From positions 1 to 64,000 of the forward strand of contig CATLBH010000004.1 in NCBI GenBank assembly GCA_949878745.1: a stretch of DNA of 64,000 nucleotides. The letters are read 5' to 3'. This document shows, piece after piece, positions 54,532-62,519 of the stretch (the first letter of the stretch is position 1; each line of letters opens with the position of its first letter). The translations under genes and the position numbers were made by a program. Source of the stretch: an uncultured Ruminiclostridium sp. (GTDB taxonomy: Bacteria; Bacillota; Clostridia; Oscillospirales; Ruminococcaceae). A model generated the notes under the pieces. The model searched no databases and was not told where the DNA came from. It saw only the letters and a list, made by a program, of their open reading frames with translations.

Positions 54532-54581
54532 TACTAATCTTTGGTCAACATTTTTCTCTATAATCTGACCAAAGATTAGTA
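54532..54581 (+). repeat. Single-hairpin form of the DHE family
   Basis: 50 bp, CTAATCTTTGGTCAACATT stem, flanked by TTA (54529-54531, 54582-54584), plus an extra GTATTA on the right. Confidence 0.82.
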
Positions 54582-54607
54582 TTAGTATTATTTGCCAAAA
54601 AATCCCC

Positions 54608-54636
54608 TTGACACCATTGCATAAAAAAGATATAAT
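54608..54636 (+). promoter_or_regulatory. Consensus promoter of the toxin-antitoxin operon
   Basis: TTGACA (54608-54613), 17-base spacer, TATAAT (54631-54636), 45 bases before the antitoxin start. Confidence 0.85.
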
Positions 54637-54681
54637 ATAATCAGAATTATACTATCACCGTAAAATTTAAGGAGGTACACC

Positions 54682-54969
54682 ATGAACATTCGCCCATCCG
54701 CGGCAATCCGCCAAAACTACAACGAAATCGCCGACCTTTGCAGAAAAACGTCCGAGCCCGTCTTTCTCACAAAAAACGGCGAAGGCGACTTAGTCGTAAT
54801 GGATATCGAATCCTTTGAAAGAAGAGAAAAAATGCTGAAGCTCCGAGAAGAGCTGCTTGCGGTGGAAGAAGATCGGGCGGCGGGGGTCAAAGGGTACACC
54901 GTCAGGGAAGTCGCTTCTATGATGAGAAAAATTATCAAGGAGACTCAAGAAAATGAATCCTCCGAATAA
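54682..54969 (+). CDS. Phd/YefM-family antitoxin
   Basis: 95 residues. MNIRPSAAIRQNYNEIADLCRKTSEPVFLTKNGEGDLVVMDIESFE is the Phd/YefM DNA-binding N-terminus; the charged C-terminal half would wrap the toxin. AAGGAGG before the ATG. Its end overlaps the toxin gene by 17 bases, which is usual for autoregulated pairs; the complex should repress the promoter just upstream. Confidence 0.88.
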   Translation: MNIRPSAAIRQNYNEIADLCRKTSEPVFLTKNGEGDLVVMDIESFERREKMLKLREELLAVEEDRAAGVKGYTVREVASMMRKIIKETQENESSE

Positions 54970-55279
54970 ATATAACGTCATAGTATCCGAAACAGCCACA
55001 AAAATGCTTCTGGAACACGCCGCCTTTTTGGCGGCTGTCAACCCCAAAGCAGCCGAAAAACTTACGGTTGCATTTGAAACCGCCGCCGAATCCTTGGAGG
55101 AAACACCCCAAAGGTGCCCTTGGCTTAAACGAGACGAGCTCCCTACAAAAAAATATAAATTTTTATTGTTTGAAAAAAGATATATGTTGATTTTTCAAAT
55201 TTGTGATATGAATATTTATGTAGATTACGCACTCGACTGCCGCCAAGACTACAACTGGCTCACAAGCAGCTTTCAGTGA
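54953..55279 (+). CDS. RelE/ParE-family toxin
   Basis: 108 residues of the RelE/ParE superfamily: VIVSETATKMLLEHAAFLA, then QRCPWLKRDELPTKKYKFLLFEKRYMLIFQICDMNIYVDYALDCRQDY, the short beta-sheet core. The C-terminal DCRQDY resembles ParE more than the ribosome-dependent RelE nucleases, so gyrase or mRNA could be the target. AAGGAG precedes the ATG inside the antitoxin gene. Confidence 0.85.
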   Translation: MNPPNKYNVIVSETATKMLLEHAAFLAAVNPKAAEKLTVAFETAAESLEETPQRCPWLKRDELPTKKYKFLLFEKRYMLIFQICDMNIYVDYALDCRQDYNWLTSSFQ

Positions 55280-55701
55280 AGCGCCCCGTAAGTGATCCAT
55301 TCCGGCAAAATCCCGTTATTGTAAAGGGAAATAACAAGATAAATTATCCCCCCAACCACCGATATCACCGTACCCGCCAGCGCCAGACCTCTGTACCGTT
55401 TCCCCTGTACGAATCCGATTACGGAAGCCAACACTCCTATCGGGTGAAGTATCATGGATATGGTGAACATCCCCACTATGGCGCATACAAATCCCAGCAC
55501 CGTCAGAAGATCGGATACTCCAAGCGGCGGCTTGGGTCTTGCCGGCATCATATAAACGGGCTGCACGGGAGGCGCCGAGGGAACGTTTACGTTGGAAACG
55601 GGAGGCTCCGGCTGTCCCGGGTTAAAGCTTTCACAGCGGCAGTTGAAACAGAAAACGTTCCCGTCATTGTTTTCCGCGCCGCAGTTTTTACAGTATTTCA
55701 T
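55273..55701 (-). CDS. Zinc-ribbon membrane protein with DUF4190-like domain
   Basis: 142 residues. N-terminal zinc ribbon YCKNCGAENNDGNVFCFNC, a Pro-rich linker, then two or three membrane segments (about 64-85, 88-100, 106-128), in a DUF4190-like arrangement. Function unknown. Its 3' end overlaps the toxin gene 3' end by 7 bases, convergent. Confidence 0.78.
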   Translation of the reverse strand: MKYCKNCGAENNDGNVFCFNCRCESFNPGQPEPPVSNVNVPSAPPVQPVYMMPARPKPPLGVSDLLTVLGFVCAIVGMFTISMILHPIGVLASVIGFVQGKRYRGLALAGTVISVVGGIIYLVISLYNNGILPEWITYGALH

Positions 55702-55728
55702 ATTTTGATCCGCCTTTCATTTAAATTA

Positions 55729-56472
55729 CTAAACAAGAATAACCCATCTTATAGCCCCTATTATAAGGAGATGAATCGGGTAGAATATATAAAATATCCA
55801 TTTATGCACGGGCTTGTCGCTTCCCTTTCGGCCATTATAAAAAAGTACGAGTATAACGGGGGCAAGAATTACGCCCAACTGAAACCAATCTCTTGAAAAA
55901 TCCATCATTGTGAACAGGAAAAACACGGTGGGAATAAGATAGCTTAAAGTAAAGGCCGTCCACTTTGCTTTAGGCTTATCCTTAAAAATATGGAGGAAAA
56001 GACAAGCCAACACATTCATAAACGCCCAGTCACCAATAAAAGAGAGTACACAAAGTAATATTATAAGTATTATCCTCAGCGGAAGCGGAATTTTTTTGAA
56101 ATCCCAGACTCTTATTGCGATAAGACCCAGAAAAAGCGTAAAAATAACGCTTTGATACGGCAGAAGGTTAAACTGCCCGTCAATAAAAACAACGGGCAAA
56201 CACCCGAACTCGAAAAACACAAAGGGCGCCCATGATATCAAAGTGAAAATCAAAAGCCTGTTCTGATATTTGGTCACGCTGCGGGTATGCTCGTACCCCT
56301 CGGCAACAAAGAACGCCATTATTCCGGCCGTGATCCTTCCTATAAGGTGCATAAACCCGCCTAAAAGGGGGTTGGCCTCGTCCACGAAGGCCCAGGCTAT
56401 GTGGTCGATCAGCATTGCAATTACGGCTATATATTTAAGCTGATTTCTGTTGAGAATTTTTAAATTTTCCAT
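55729..56472 (-). CDS. TraX-family membrane protein
   Basis: 247 residues, about eight membrane segments. LKYIAVIAMLIDHIAWAF, GRITAGIMAFFVAEGYEHTRS and FYIFYPIHLLIIGAIRW are TraX-family motifs (the F-plasmid pilin acetylase family). In Clostridia chromosomes the role is unknown; an acyl transfer to a surface molecule is possible. GAGGT precedes the ATG. No conjugation gene is nearby. Confidence 0.88.
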   Translation of the reverse strand: MENLKILNRNQLKYIAVIAMLIDHIAWAFVDEANPLLGGFMHLIGRITAGIMAFFVAEGYEHTRSVTKYQNRLLIFTLISWAPFVFFEFGCLPVVFIDGQFNLLPYQSVIFTLFLGLIAIRVWDFKKIPLPLRIILIILLCVLSFIGDWAFMNVLACLFLHIFKDKPKAKWTAFTLSYLIPTVFFLFTMMDFSRDWFQLGVILAPVILVLFYNGRKGSDKPVHKWIFYIFYPIHLLIIGAIRWVILV

Positions 56473-56522
56473 TTTTACCTCTTTTTTGGGGGCAAATAGT
56501 CGGGATCAATGCGCGGGCTTTA

Positions 56523-56760
56523 CCGTTCGGGGATAACCCCGAAGGGAAGCTCGTGCTTGTCGTAACAGGGGAAGCCCTCTCTTGCAGGGCTTCCCCTCTT
56601 GAAAAACAGTCCGCCGGACTGTTTTTCAATTCACCCCTTGCGGAGCGCCCTTCGGCGTAAAGAGAATTTCGCCCTCTGCGGAGGGCGACCAAAGGGACTT
56701 TGTCCCTTTGGAAACCCTACTTCCTTTTTGGATCCCAAAAAGGAAGCGAAAAAAGAATTG
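56523..56760 (+). repeat. Multi-hairpin element, copy 2, ending in a gene-end hairpin
   Basis: TTCGGGG/CCCCGAA; AGGGGAAGCCCT/AGGGCTTCCCCT (56567-56597); TTGAAAAACAGTCC/GGACTGTTTTTCAA; GCCCTCTGCGGAGGGC; CCAAAGGGA/TCCCTTTGG; then CTTCCTTTTTGG/CCAAAAAGGAAG. Linkers match 34473-34715. Confidence 0.88.
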
Positions 56761-56797
56761 ATGGTTTTTTAGCGCTTTTTTTATTATATATACAACC

Positions 56798-57670
56798 TCA
56801 ATAAAAAACAAACACCGCCGACAGCGCGAACCACTCTCTGAACCAATAAGAGGGAACCATATACCAAGGAGTAGCCGCGCACACGGAGGTAGTTTCAATA
56901 CCCGCTTTTTCCGCCATAAGGCTGGCGCGGTACAAATGAAACCCGTCGGTGACCAATACGATTTCTTTCGCTTCAATTCCCATCTCCGAAAGAAGCTCCA
57001 CGGAAAAAGCGATGTTTTCCTCCGTGCTTTCCGAGCCGTCCTCGATAAGTATCCTGTCCTCGCTTATCCCCATTTCCACAAGAGCGTCTTTCATGACCTT
57101 TGCTTCCGAAACAGGCTCGTCCTCGCCCTGTCCCCCCGCCGTCACGCATATCAAATCCTCGTTCTCCGCAAGATAACCGTACGCCGCTTCAATGCGGCGC
57201 CTTAACATAAGAGAGGGCTTCCCGCTTTTTTCCACCCTGCACCCCAACACGATAACCGCGTCGGGCTGTTTGGGCGCGTTGTATATTTCTTTTATCATAA
57301 GAGAAGAAAGAATTACCGCGTAAACGCAAAGCAGCCCTATAACCGAGCCGAAGGACACAATAAATACCTTTCCCGCTTTTTTCTTCCATAAGTAAGAAAG
57401 GAATTTTTTAACCTGCCCGAAAAACACGGTAATAAAGAGCAGAGCCAAGGACATAAACAGTCCGAAGAAAGCCCCTATATTGGTTATCCCCCTCGGCATC
57501 TGCCCCGCGAATATAAGAACGGCCGCCGCTCCCAAAAGAGCCAAAATTATCCGAAGCGCCGCCGCAAGGATTTTTTTCGTTTCTTTTATTTTCTTTTCCT
57601 CCGTTTTGTGGGAATTTTCCCCTCCGGTATTACTTTTCTTCCGTAAATATTCTCCAATATCCCGCAACAT
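56798..57670 (-). CDS. YdcF/SanA-like DUF218 membrane protein
   Basis: 290 residues. Three hydrophobic segments in the first 125 residues, then a DUF218 domain: PDAVIVLGCRVEKSGKPSLMLRRR, VTAGGQGEDEPVSEA, ESTEENIAFSVELL, LVTDGFHLYRASLMAE. The family includes envelope-integrity proteins SanA and ElyC; exact activity is unknown. It overlaps the end of pgsA by 41 bases, so it is in that operon. The ribosome site is weak. Confidence 0.85.
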   Translation of the reverse strand: MLRDIGEYLRKKSNTGGENSHKTEEKKIKETKKILAAALRIILALLGAAAVLIFAGQMPRGITNIGAFFGLFMSLALLFITVFFGQVKKFLSYLWKKKAGKVFIVSFGSVIGLLCVYAVILSSLMIKEIYNAPKQPDAVIVLGCRVEKSGKPSLMLRRRIEAAYGYLAENEDLICVTAGGQGEDEPVSEAKVMKDALVEMGISEDRILIEDGSESTEENIAFSVELLSEMGIEAKEIVLVTDGFHLYRASLMAEKAGIETTSVCAATPWYMVPSYWFREWFALSAVFVFY

Positions 57671-58205
57671 AAATCACGCCGCTTATTATGGTCAGCAAAG
57701 TGCTTATAACCATAAGCACGTCGGAAACCGTACCCACGGGAAAACCTTCGTCCAATATCACGATATTCTCCGTAAAAATGTGCATGGCCGTTATAATAGA
57801 GACGGACACCATGGTGACGGCGGTTTTGACCTTTCCCCAAGGACCCGCGGCTATAACGGTGTGTTCCTTTCCGCCCGCCGCGGCCAATCTTAAGGCGGAT
57901 ACCATAAATTCTCTCGCTATTATTATTATAACCAAAAAAGAATAAGTCCATTTTAGCTCAACCATACAAATCAGAGCGGAGGACACCAGAACTTTATCCG
58001 CGAGAGGATCCAAAAATTTACCCAAATTGGTGACAAGACCCCTTTTTCTCGCTATCTTCCCGTCTATCATATCGGTGACGGAGGCGGCTATAAAAATGAT
58101 CAGAGCCCAAAGATAGTTAAAGGGTATATCGGTAACTATCATAAATACCACATAAAACGGTACGGCAAAAGCTCTCGCTATCGTAAGCTTATTTGGGAGG
58201 TTCAC
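57630..58205 (-). CDS. pgsA: CDP-diacylglycerol--glycerol-3-phosphate 3-phosphatidyltransferase
   Basis: 191 residues with about five membrane segments. The CDP-alcohol phosphotransferase motif is complete: DMIDGKIARKRGLVTNLGKF followed by LDPLADK. It makes phosphatidylglycerol phosphate for anionic lipid synthesis. Start is GTG with AAAAGGAG 9 bases upstream. It follows rimO by 36 bases, a common Bacillota order. Confidence 0.95.
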   Translation of the reverse strand: MNLPNKLTIARAFAVPFYVVFMIVTDIPFNYLWALIIFIAASVTDMIDGKIARKRGLVTNLGKFLDPLADKVLVSSALICMVELKWTYSFLVIIIIAREFMVSALRLAAAGGKEHTVIAAGPWGKVKTAVTMVSVSIITAMHIFTENIVILDEGFPVGTVSDVLMVISTLLTIISGVIYVAGYWRIFTEEK

Positions 58206-58241
58206 GTCAGATTCTCCTTTTTCACAGTCATTGCCCGACGG

Positions 58242-59567
58242 CTATATTTTCTTTCCGATAAGATTGTTTTCCACGGAGTCGGTGATTTCAACATTGACAA
58301 ATTCGCCCGTTTTAAGTCCCTTGCCTTTAAAATAGATCATTCCGTCGATTTCCGGAGCCAGCATATAATTTCTTCCGAAATACATCTCGAAATAGCGGTC
58401 ATAGCCCTCCACCACCGTTTCGTAAACCTTTCCGATCAGCTCCGCACAGCGGTGAGACACCCGCATTTCCTGCTGCTCGTTTATAATCTCGGCGCGGTGC
58501 TCCTTTTCCGATTTGGGCATTTGGTTGGGCATCTCGGCGGCGGGGGTTCCATCCTCTTCGGAATAGGCGAAACAGCCCAGATGTTCAAAATTAACGCTGT
58601 TGACAAATTCCGCCAGCTCGGTAAACTTTTCCTCCGTCTCTCCCGGAAAGCCCGTTATCAAGGTGGTGCGCAGCACTATGTCGGGCATCTTGTTCCTGAG
58701 CTTGGCGAATAAATCCCAAAGGCTCTGCTCGTCTCCCGAACGGTTCATTGCCCTTAAAATATCGCGGTTACAGTGTTGAATCGGGACGTCGATATAGTGA
58801 AGAATCTTTTCCTGTCTCACCATGGTGTCTATCAGCTCGTCGGTTATTCTTTCGGGATAACAGTACAAAAGCCTTATCCACTTAATGCCCTCGATTTCGC
58901 ATATCCTGTCAAGCAGCTCAGGAAGCTTAAGCTCTCCGTAAATGTCCAGCCCGTAGCGGGTAGTGTCCTGAGCTATCACAACCAGTTCCTTTACCCCAAG
59001 GGCGGCCAGCTTTTTCACTTCCTCCAGTATGTTTTCCATAGGACGGCTTCTGAATCCGCCTCTTATATAAGGTATGGCACAGTAGGAGCAGCGGTTATCA
59101 CAGCCGTCGGCGATTCTCAGATAAGCGTAGTGAGGCATAGTGGACAAAAGTCTGTCCCCCTCAAGATTATATTCACCAAGTGGACTGTTCATTATAACTC
59201 TTTTATCCGCCAGTACCTTGTTTATCGCTTTGACGATATCTCCGTTGCGGCCCAAGCCTATCACGCCGTCTATTTCCGGGAATTCCTCATCCATTTGACG
59301 AGGATAGCGCTGAGCCAGACAGCCGGTTACTATTATCTTTTTATTTATGCCGTCCGCCTTGCGGTTTATGGCTTCCATTATCTCTTCAATGGCTTCCTCT
59401 TTGGCGGACTGAATAAAACCGCAGGTATTTATTACCACAACGTCGGCAAGCCCCGCCTCCTCCACCAACTTAAACCCCGCCTTATGTATCTTGTCCATCA
59501 TTATTTCGGCGTCGCACTGATTTTTGGGGCAGCCTAAGGAAACCATTCCCACTTTTATTTCTTTCAT
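58242..59567 (-). CDS. rimO: Ribosomal protein S12 methylthiotransferase
   Basis: 441 residues. N-terminal MTTase domain with SLGCPKNQCDAE, NTCGF and TGCLAQRY cysteines; radical SAM motif CDNRCSYCAIP (about 157-167); GFPGETEE; TRAM-like C-terminal domain. It adds a methylthio group to an aspartate of ribosomal protein S12. Operon rimO-pgsA-ydcF. Confidence 0.96.
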   Translation of the reverse strand: MKEIKVGMVSLGCPKNQCDAEIMMDKIHKAGFKLVEEAGLADVVVINTCGFIQSAKEEAIEEIMEAINRKADGINKKIIVTGCLAQRYPRQMDEEFPEIDGVIGLGRNGDIVKAINKVLADKRVIMNSPLGEYNLEGDRLLSTMPHYAYLRIADGCDNRCSYCAIPYIRGGFRSRPMENILEEVKKLAALGVKELVVIAQDTTRYGLDIYGELKLPELLDRICEIEGIKWIRLLYCYPERITDELIDTMVRQEKILHYIDVPIQHCNRDILRAMNRSGDEQSLWDLFAKLRNKMPDIVLRTTLITGFPGETEEKFTELAEFVNSVNFEHLGCFAYSEEDGTPAAEMPNQMPKSEKEHRAEIINEQQEMRVSHRCAELIGKVYETVVEGYDRYFEMYFGRNYMLAPEIDGMIYFKGKGLKTGEFVNVEITDSVENNLIGKKI

Positions 59568-59650
59568 TTTCTCACGTTTCTTTCCTGTATTGATTTATTG
59601 CATTGTAACACAAACACGGTATTATGTCAAGTTCCGTTAGAACGCAGCTT

Positions 59651-59683
59651 AAAAAAGCTGTCGGAATTGCGAAGCAATTCCGA
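59651..59683 (-). terminator. Terminator after recX
   Basis: On the minus strand TCGGAATTGC-TTC-GCAATTCCGA then CAGCTTTTTT, beginning 3 bases past the recX stop codon. Confidence 0.85.
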
Positions 59684-59685
59684 GG

Positions 59686-60204
59686 TTATAACTCGTCTTC
59701 TTCCTCTTCCGCCTGACGGCGGAGCACCGTCAGCACGGCTTCCTTAATCTCGGAAAAACCGTAACCCCTTCTTGCGAGAGCGGCGGCGGTACGGCGGCGG
59801 TCGTCCTTGTCCTGTATCCGATCGGAATATTTTTTTTCGATAAGGGCGACAAGCTGATCCGAATAATCCTCTTTTTCGTATTCCGACAAGGCTTCCTCCG
59901 CGTCAAGATCGCTTACCCCTTTTCGCCTCATTTCGCTTTTGGCGCGGCAGGCTCCGTATTTTTTCCCCTTAATCAGCGACGAAGCCAGCTTTCTGGCGTA
60001 TTCCTCATCATTCAGAAAGCCGTAATTTTTCATATCCTCTATCACCCGCTCGGCGGTGTCGTTTGAGTAATTGTTAAGGAGCTTTTCCTTAAGCGCCTTT
60101 GAGGAATAGTCGCGGCTTCCTAAAAGGTACATGGCTCTTTTTCTGGCGCGGCTGTATTCGGAGCTGTACTCCAGCTCCGTTTCATCTTCGTTGAATAAAC
60201 TCAT
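59686..60204 (-). CDS. recX: Regulatory protein RecX
   Basis: 172 residues, three-helix tandem repeats of the RecX family: ARKRAMYLLGSRDYSSKALKEKL, YGFLNDEEYARKLASSLIKGK, ARRGYGFSEIKEAV. It modulates RecA filaments. Located 17 bases after recA on the same transcript. The end is very acidic (EEEEDEL). Confidence 0.93.
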   Translation of the reverse strand: MSLFNEDETELEYSSEYSRARKRAMYLLGSRDYSSKALKEKLLNNYSNDTAERVIEDMKNYGFLNDEEYARKLASSLIKGKKYGACRAKSEMRRKGVSDLDAEEALSEYEKEDYSDQLVALIEKKYSDRIQDKDDRRRTAAALARRGYGFSEIKEAVLTVLRRQAEEEEDEL

Positions 60205-60221
60205 TTTAACTCAGTCTCCGT

Positions 60222-61502
60222 TTAGTCCCCGTCTATTTCGTCAATGGAAAATTCCTCAAAATCCTCTTCGGCCTCGATCACCACCGTTTTTTTGGATTTT
60301 TTGGGAGAAGCCTTCGACCCGCTCTTTTTAGCCGGAGCTTCCTCGGTCTCGGGAGCAGCGGAATTGTCGGAAGCGTCGGGCGACTGTGCCTCTCCGTCGG
60401 CGGGAGGAGCCTCGCCGGTCTCTCCCATATCGTCGTCTCCGCCGCTGAGAAGGGTTTTGAACAAAGCGTCCGCCTGATCTCTTATTTTAACCTCCACCTC
60501 GGCGCGTATATCATCGTTTTCGGTGAGCCACTTTTTTACGCTTTCGCGCCCCTGTCCTATTTTCATATCGTTGTAGCTGAACCATGAGCCGGATTTTTTG
60601 ATAATTTTCAATTCGACTCCCATATCTATGATTTCGCCCATTTTGCTTATTCCCTGACCGTAAATCATATCGAATTCACAGGATTTAAAGGGCGGGGCCA
60701 CTTTGTTTTTCACAACCTTGCATTTGGTGCGGGAGCCTATGATCTTGTCCCCGTCCTTTATCGGCTCGCCCCTTCTTACCTCGATTCTGACCGAGGCGTA
60801 GAACTTAAGGGCGCGTCCTCCGGGGGTGGTTTCGGGGTTTCCGTAAATTACGCCTATTTTTTCGCGTATCTGGTTTATGAATATGGCCACCGTGTCGGAT
60901 TTGGAAATAACGGCGGTGAGCTTTCTCATGGCGGCGGACATAAGCCTTGCCTGTACTCCCACAAAGCTGTCGCCCATTTCCCCGTCTATTTCCGCCTTAG
61001 TTACCATTGCGGCTACCGAATCCAACACTATGATGTCGATGGCGCCGGAGCGTACAAGGGCTTCGATTATCTCAAGAGCCTGTTCGCCCGTGTCGGGCTG
61101 GGACACGATAAGCTGATCCACGTCTACCCCCAATTGTCTCGCGTAAATGGGGTCGAGAGCGTGTTCCACGTCAATAAACGCGGCCGTGCCGCCTTTTTTT
61201 TGCGCTTCGGCCACGGCGTGAAGCGAAACGGTGGTTTTACCGCCCGATTCGGGGCCGTAAATCTCCACTATTCTTCCCTTAGGGAGCCCGCCTATTCCCA
61301 AGGCCAGGTCAAGCCCCAGCGAACCCGTAGACACGGCCTCGACGTTGAGCTTTGCCTTCTGATTGCCCATTATCATAACGGAGCCTTCGCCGAAGGTTTT
61401 GACTATGTAGGCTATGGCCGAATCCAATGCCTTCTTCTTTTCCTCGGGCGTGTTGGCTTTTACAAATACTTTTTTGGGGGTATTGGAGGATGATTTTGCC
61501 AT
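60222..61502 (-). CDS. recA: Recombinase RecA
   Basis: 426 residues from the ATG at 61502 with AAAGGA upstream; a longer in-frame ATG (61544) lacks a site. Walker [10 protein letters not shown] (about 75), [16 protein letters not shown] (Walker B), L1 [15 protein letters not shown]2 [18 protein letters not shown]. The tail beyond residue 345 is long (about 80 residues), first acidic and Ser/Ala-rich, then lysine-rich ([14 protein letters not shown]), then acidic. It carries out strand exchange and SOS activation; no LexA box was identified upstream. Confidence 0.97.
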   Translation of the reverse strand: MAKSSSNTPKKVFVKANTPEEKKKALDSAIAYIVKTFGEGSVMIMGNQKAKLNVEAVSTGSLGLDLALGIGGLPKGRIVEIYGPESGGKTTVSLHAVAEAQKKGGTAAFIDVEHALDPIYARQLGVDVDQLIVSQPDTGEQALEIIEALVRSGAIDIIVLDSVAAMVTKAEIDGEMGDSFVGVQARLMSAAMRKLTAVISKSDTVAIFINQIREKIGVIYGNPETTPGGRALKFYASVRIEVRRGEPIKDGDKIIGSRTKCKVVKNKVAPPFKSCEFDMIYGQGISKMGEIIDMGVELKIIKKSGSWFSYNDMKIGQGRESVKKWLTENDDIRAEVEVKIRDQADALFKTLLSGGDDDMGETGEAPPADGEAQSPDASDNSAAPETEEAPAKKSGSKASPKKSKKTVVIEAEEDFEEFSIDEIDGD

Positions 61503-61643
61503 TGAAATGTTCCTTTCATATTTAAATATTTTTGGGGGAGCCAACGCTCCCGAATCAAACGCGGTATATTATTCGGTTAAAACCGTGATTATCAGTTAAG
61601 TTAAGATAAGCTAAGATAAGATAAGCTAAAAACGGAATCGGTA
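61503..61643. other. recA upstream region
   Basis: AT-rich, with a short TAAGATAAGCTAAGATAAGA tandem stretch at about 61600-61625; no clear LexA operator seen. Confidence 0.4.
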
Positions 61644-62519
61644 TTACACCGCCGTCGGGGAAAGCTTTCCGAAAACCACTCTGCCCAGTTTATTATAATC
61701 CTTTATTATCCCACAGCAAAAGCCTTCCTTTTCCATCAAGCTTTTTACCGCCTCCGCCTGACCGTCTCCCGTCTCAACTATAAATTCGCCCTTTTCCGAA
61801 AGGCGCTCCTTCCATATGCCGAAGATTACGCGATAAAAGTCGAGTCCGTCCGAACCGCCGAACAAGGCGATTTCCGGCTCGTGCCTGACTTCCTTCTGAA
61901 GCGTCTCCATCTCGCGGGCGGTGAGATAGGGAGGATTGGCTGTAATAATGTCGCATTTTTCGGGAAGCCTGTCCAGAAGCTCCCTGTCTGGTTCAATAAC
62001 GTTCCCGAGAAAAGCGGTGACCTTATCCTCTGTTTCGTTAAGGATAATGTTTTCGTTAAAATATTCCAGAGCCTTTTCGCTTATATCGATCCCGCAGCAG
62101 ACGGCGCCTGTTGTTTTCGCCAGGGCTATGGGAATACAGCCGCTTCCAGTACAAAGGTCTATTACCGTCCCGACGCGGGAATCGGTCTCCGCTATTTCCT
62201 TAAGCCCGGAAACGGCTTTTTCCGCCAGAAGCTCGGTTTCGGGCCGCGGAATAAGAACGCCCTCTCCCACATGAAAGGTGAAGCCGTAAAAATCCCATTC
62301 CCCGAGTATATATTGAAGAGGCTCGCCTTTTGTCCGCCGCATGGCCGCGTTTATCGCCTTTTCCGCCTTTTGCGGATTGATTTCGCCGTCGGGGGCAAGA
62401 ATAAGGCGGTCAAGCTTCAAGACCCATTTCATTATCTGGTCTGTTTCAAAAACGGCGGAGGGATTGCCGCTTTGCTCCAGAATCGTACGGAGCTTTTTTT
62501 TAAGCATTAAGCTTACCAT
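61644..62519 (-). CDS. prmC: Peptide chain release factor N5-glutamine methyltransferase
   Basis: 291 residues. Helical N-terminal domain, SAM motif DLCTGSGCIPIALA, and the catalytic NPPY in ITANPPYLT. It methylates the GGQ glutamine of release factors. The start ATG at 62519 overlaps the stop of the DUF1385 gene by 7 bases and uses GAGGGGCGGG in that gene; ATG 62507 is an alternative. Confidence 0.94.
   Translation of the reverse strand: MVSLMLKKKLRTILEQSGNPSAVFETDQIMKWVLKLDRLILAPDGEINPQKAEKAINAAMRRTKGEPLQYILGEWDFYGFTFHVGEGVLIPRPETELLAEKAVSGLKEIAETDSRVGTVIDLCTGSGCIPIALAKTTGAVCCGIDISEKALEYFNENIILNETEDKVTAFLGNVIEPDRELLDRLPEKCDIITANPPYLTAREMETLQKEVRHEPEIALFGGSDGLDFYRVIFGIWKERLSEKGEFIVETGDGQAEAVKSLMEKEGFCCGIIKDYNKLGRVVFGKLSPTAV

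Noticed and set aside
54269-54581. Possible CRISPR-like repeat spacing
   Set aside because: Repeats are hairpin elements with irregular spacing and opposite orientations, without spacers or cas genes.
55729-56472. TraX-like gene as evidence of a conjugative element
   Set aside because: No relaxase, coupling protein or type IV secretion gene nearby; chromosomal TraX-family genes are common.
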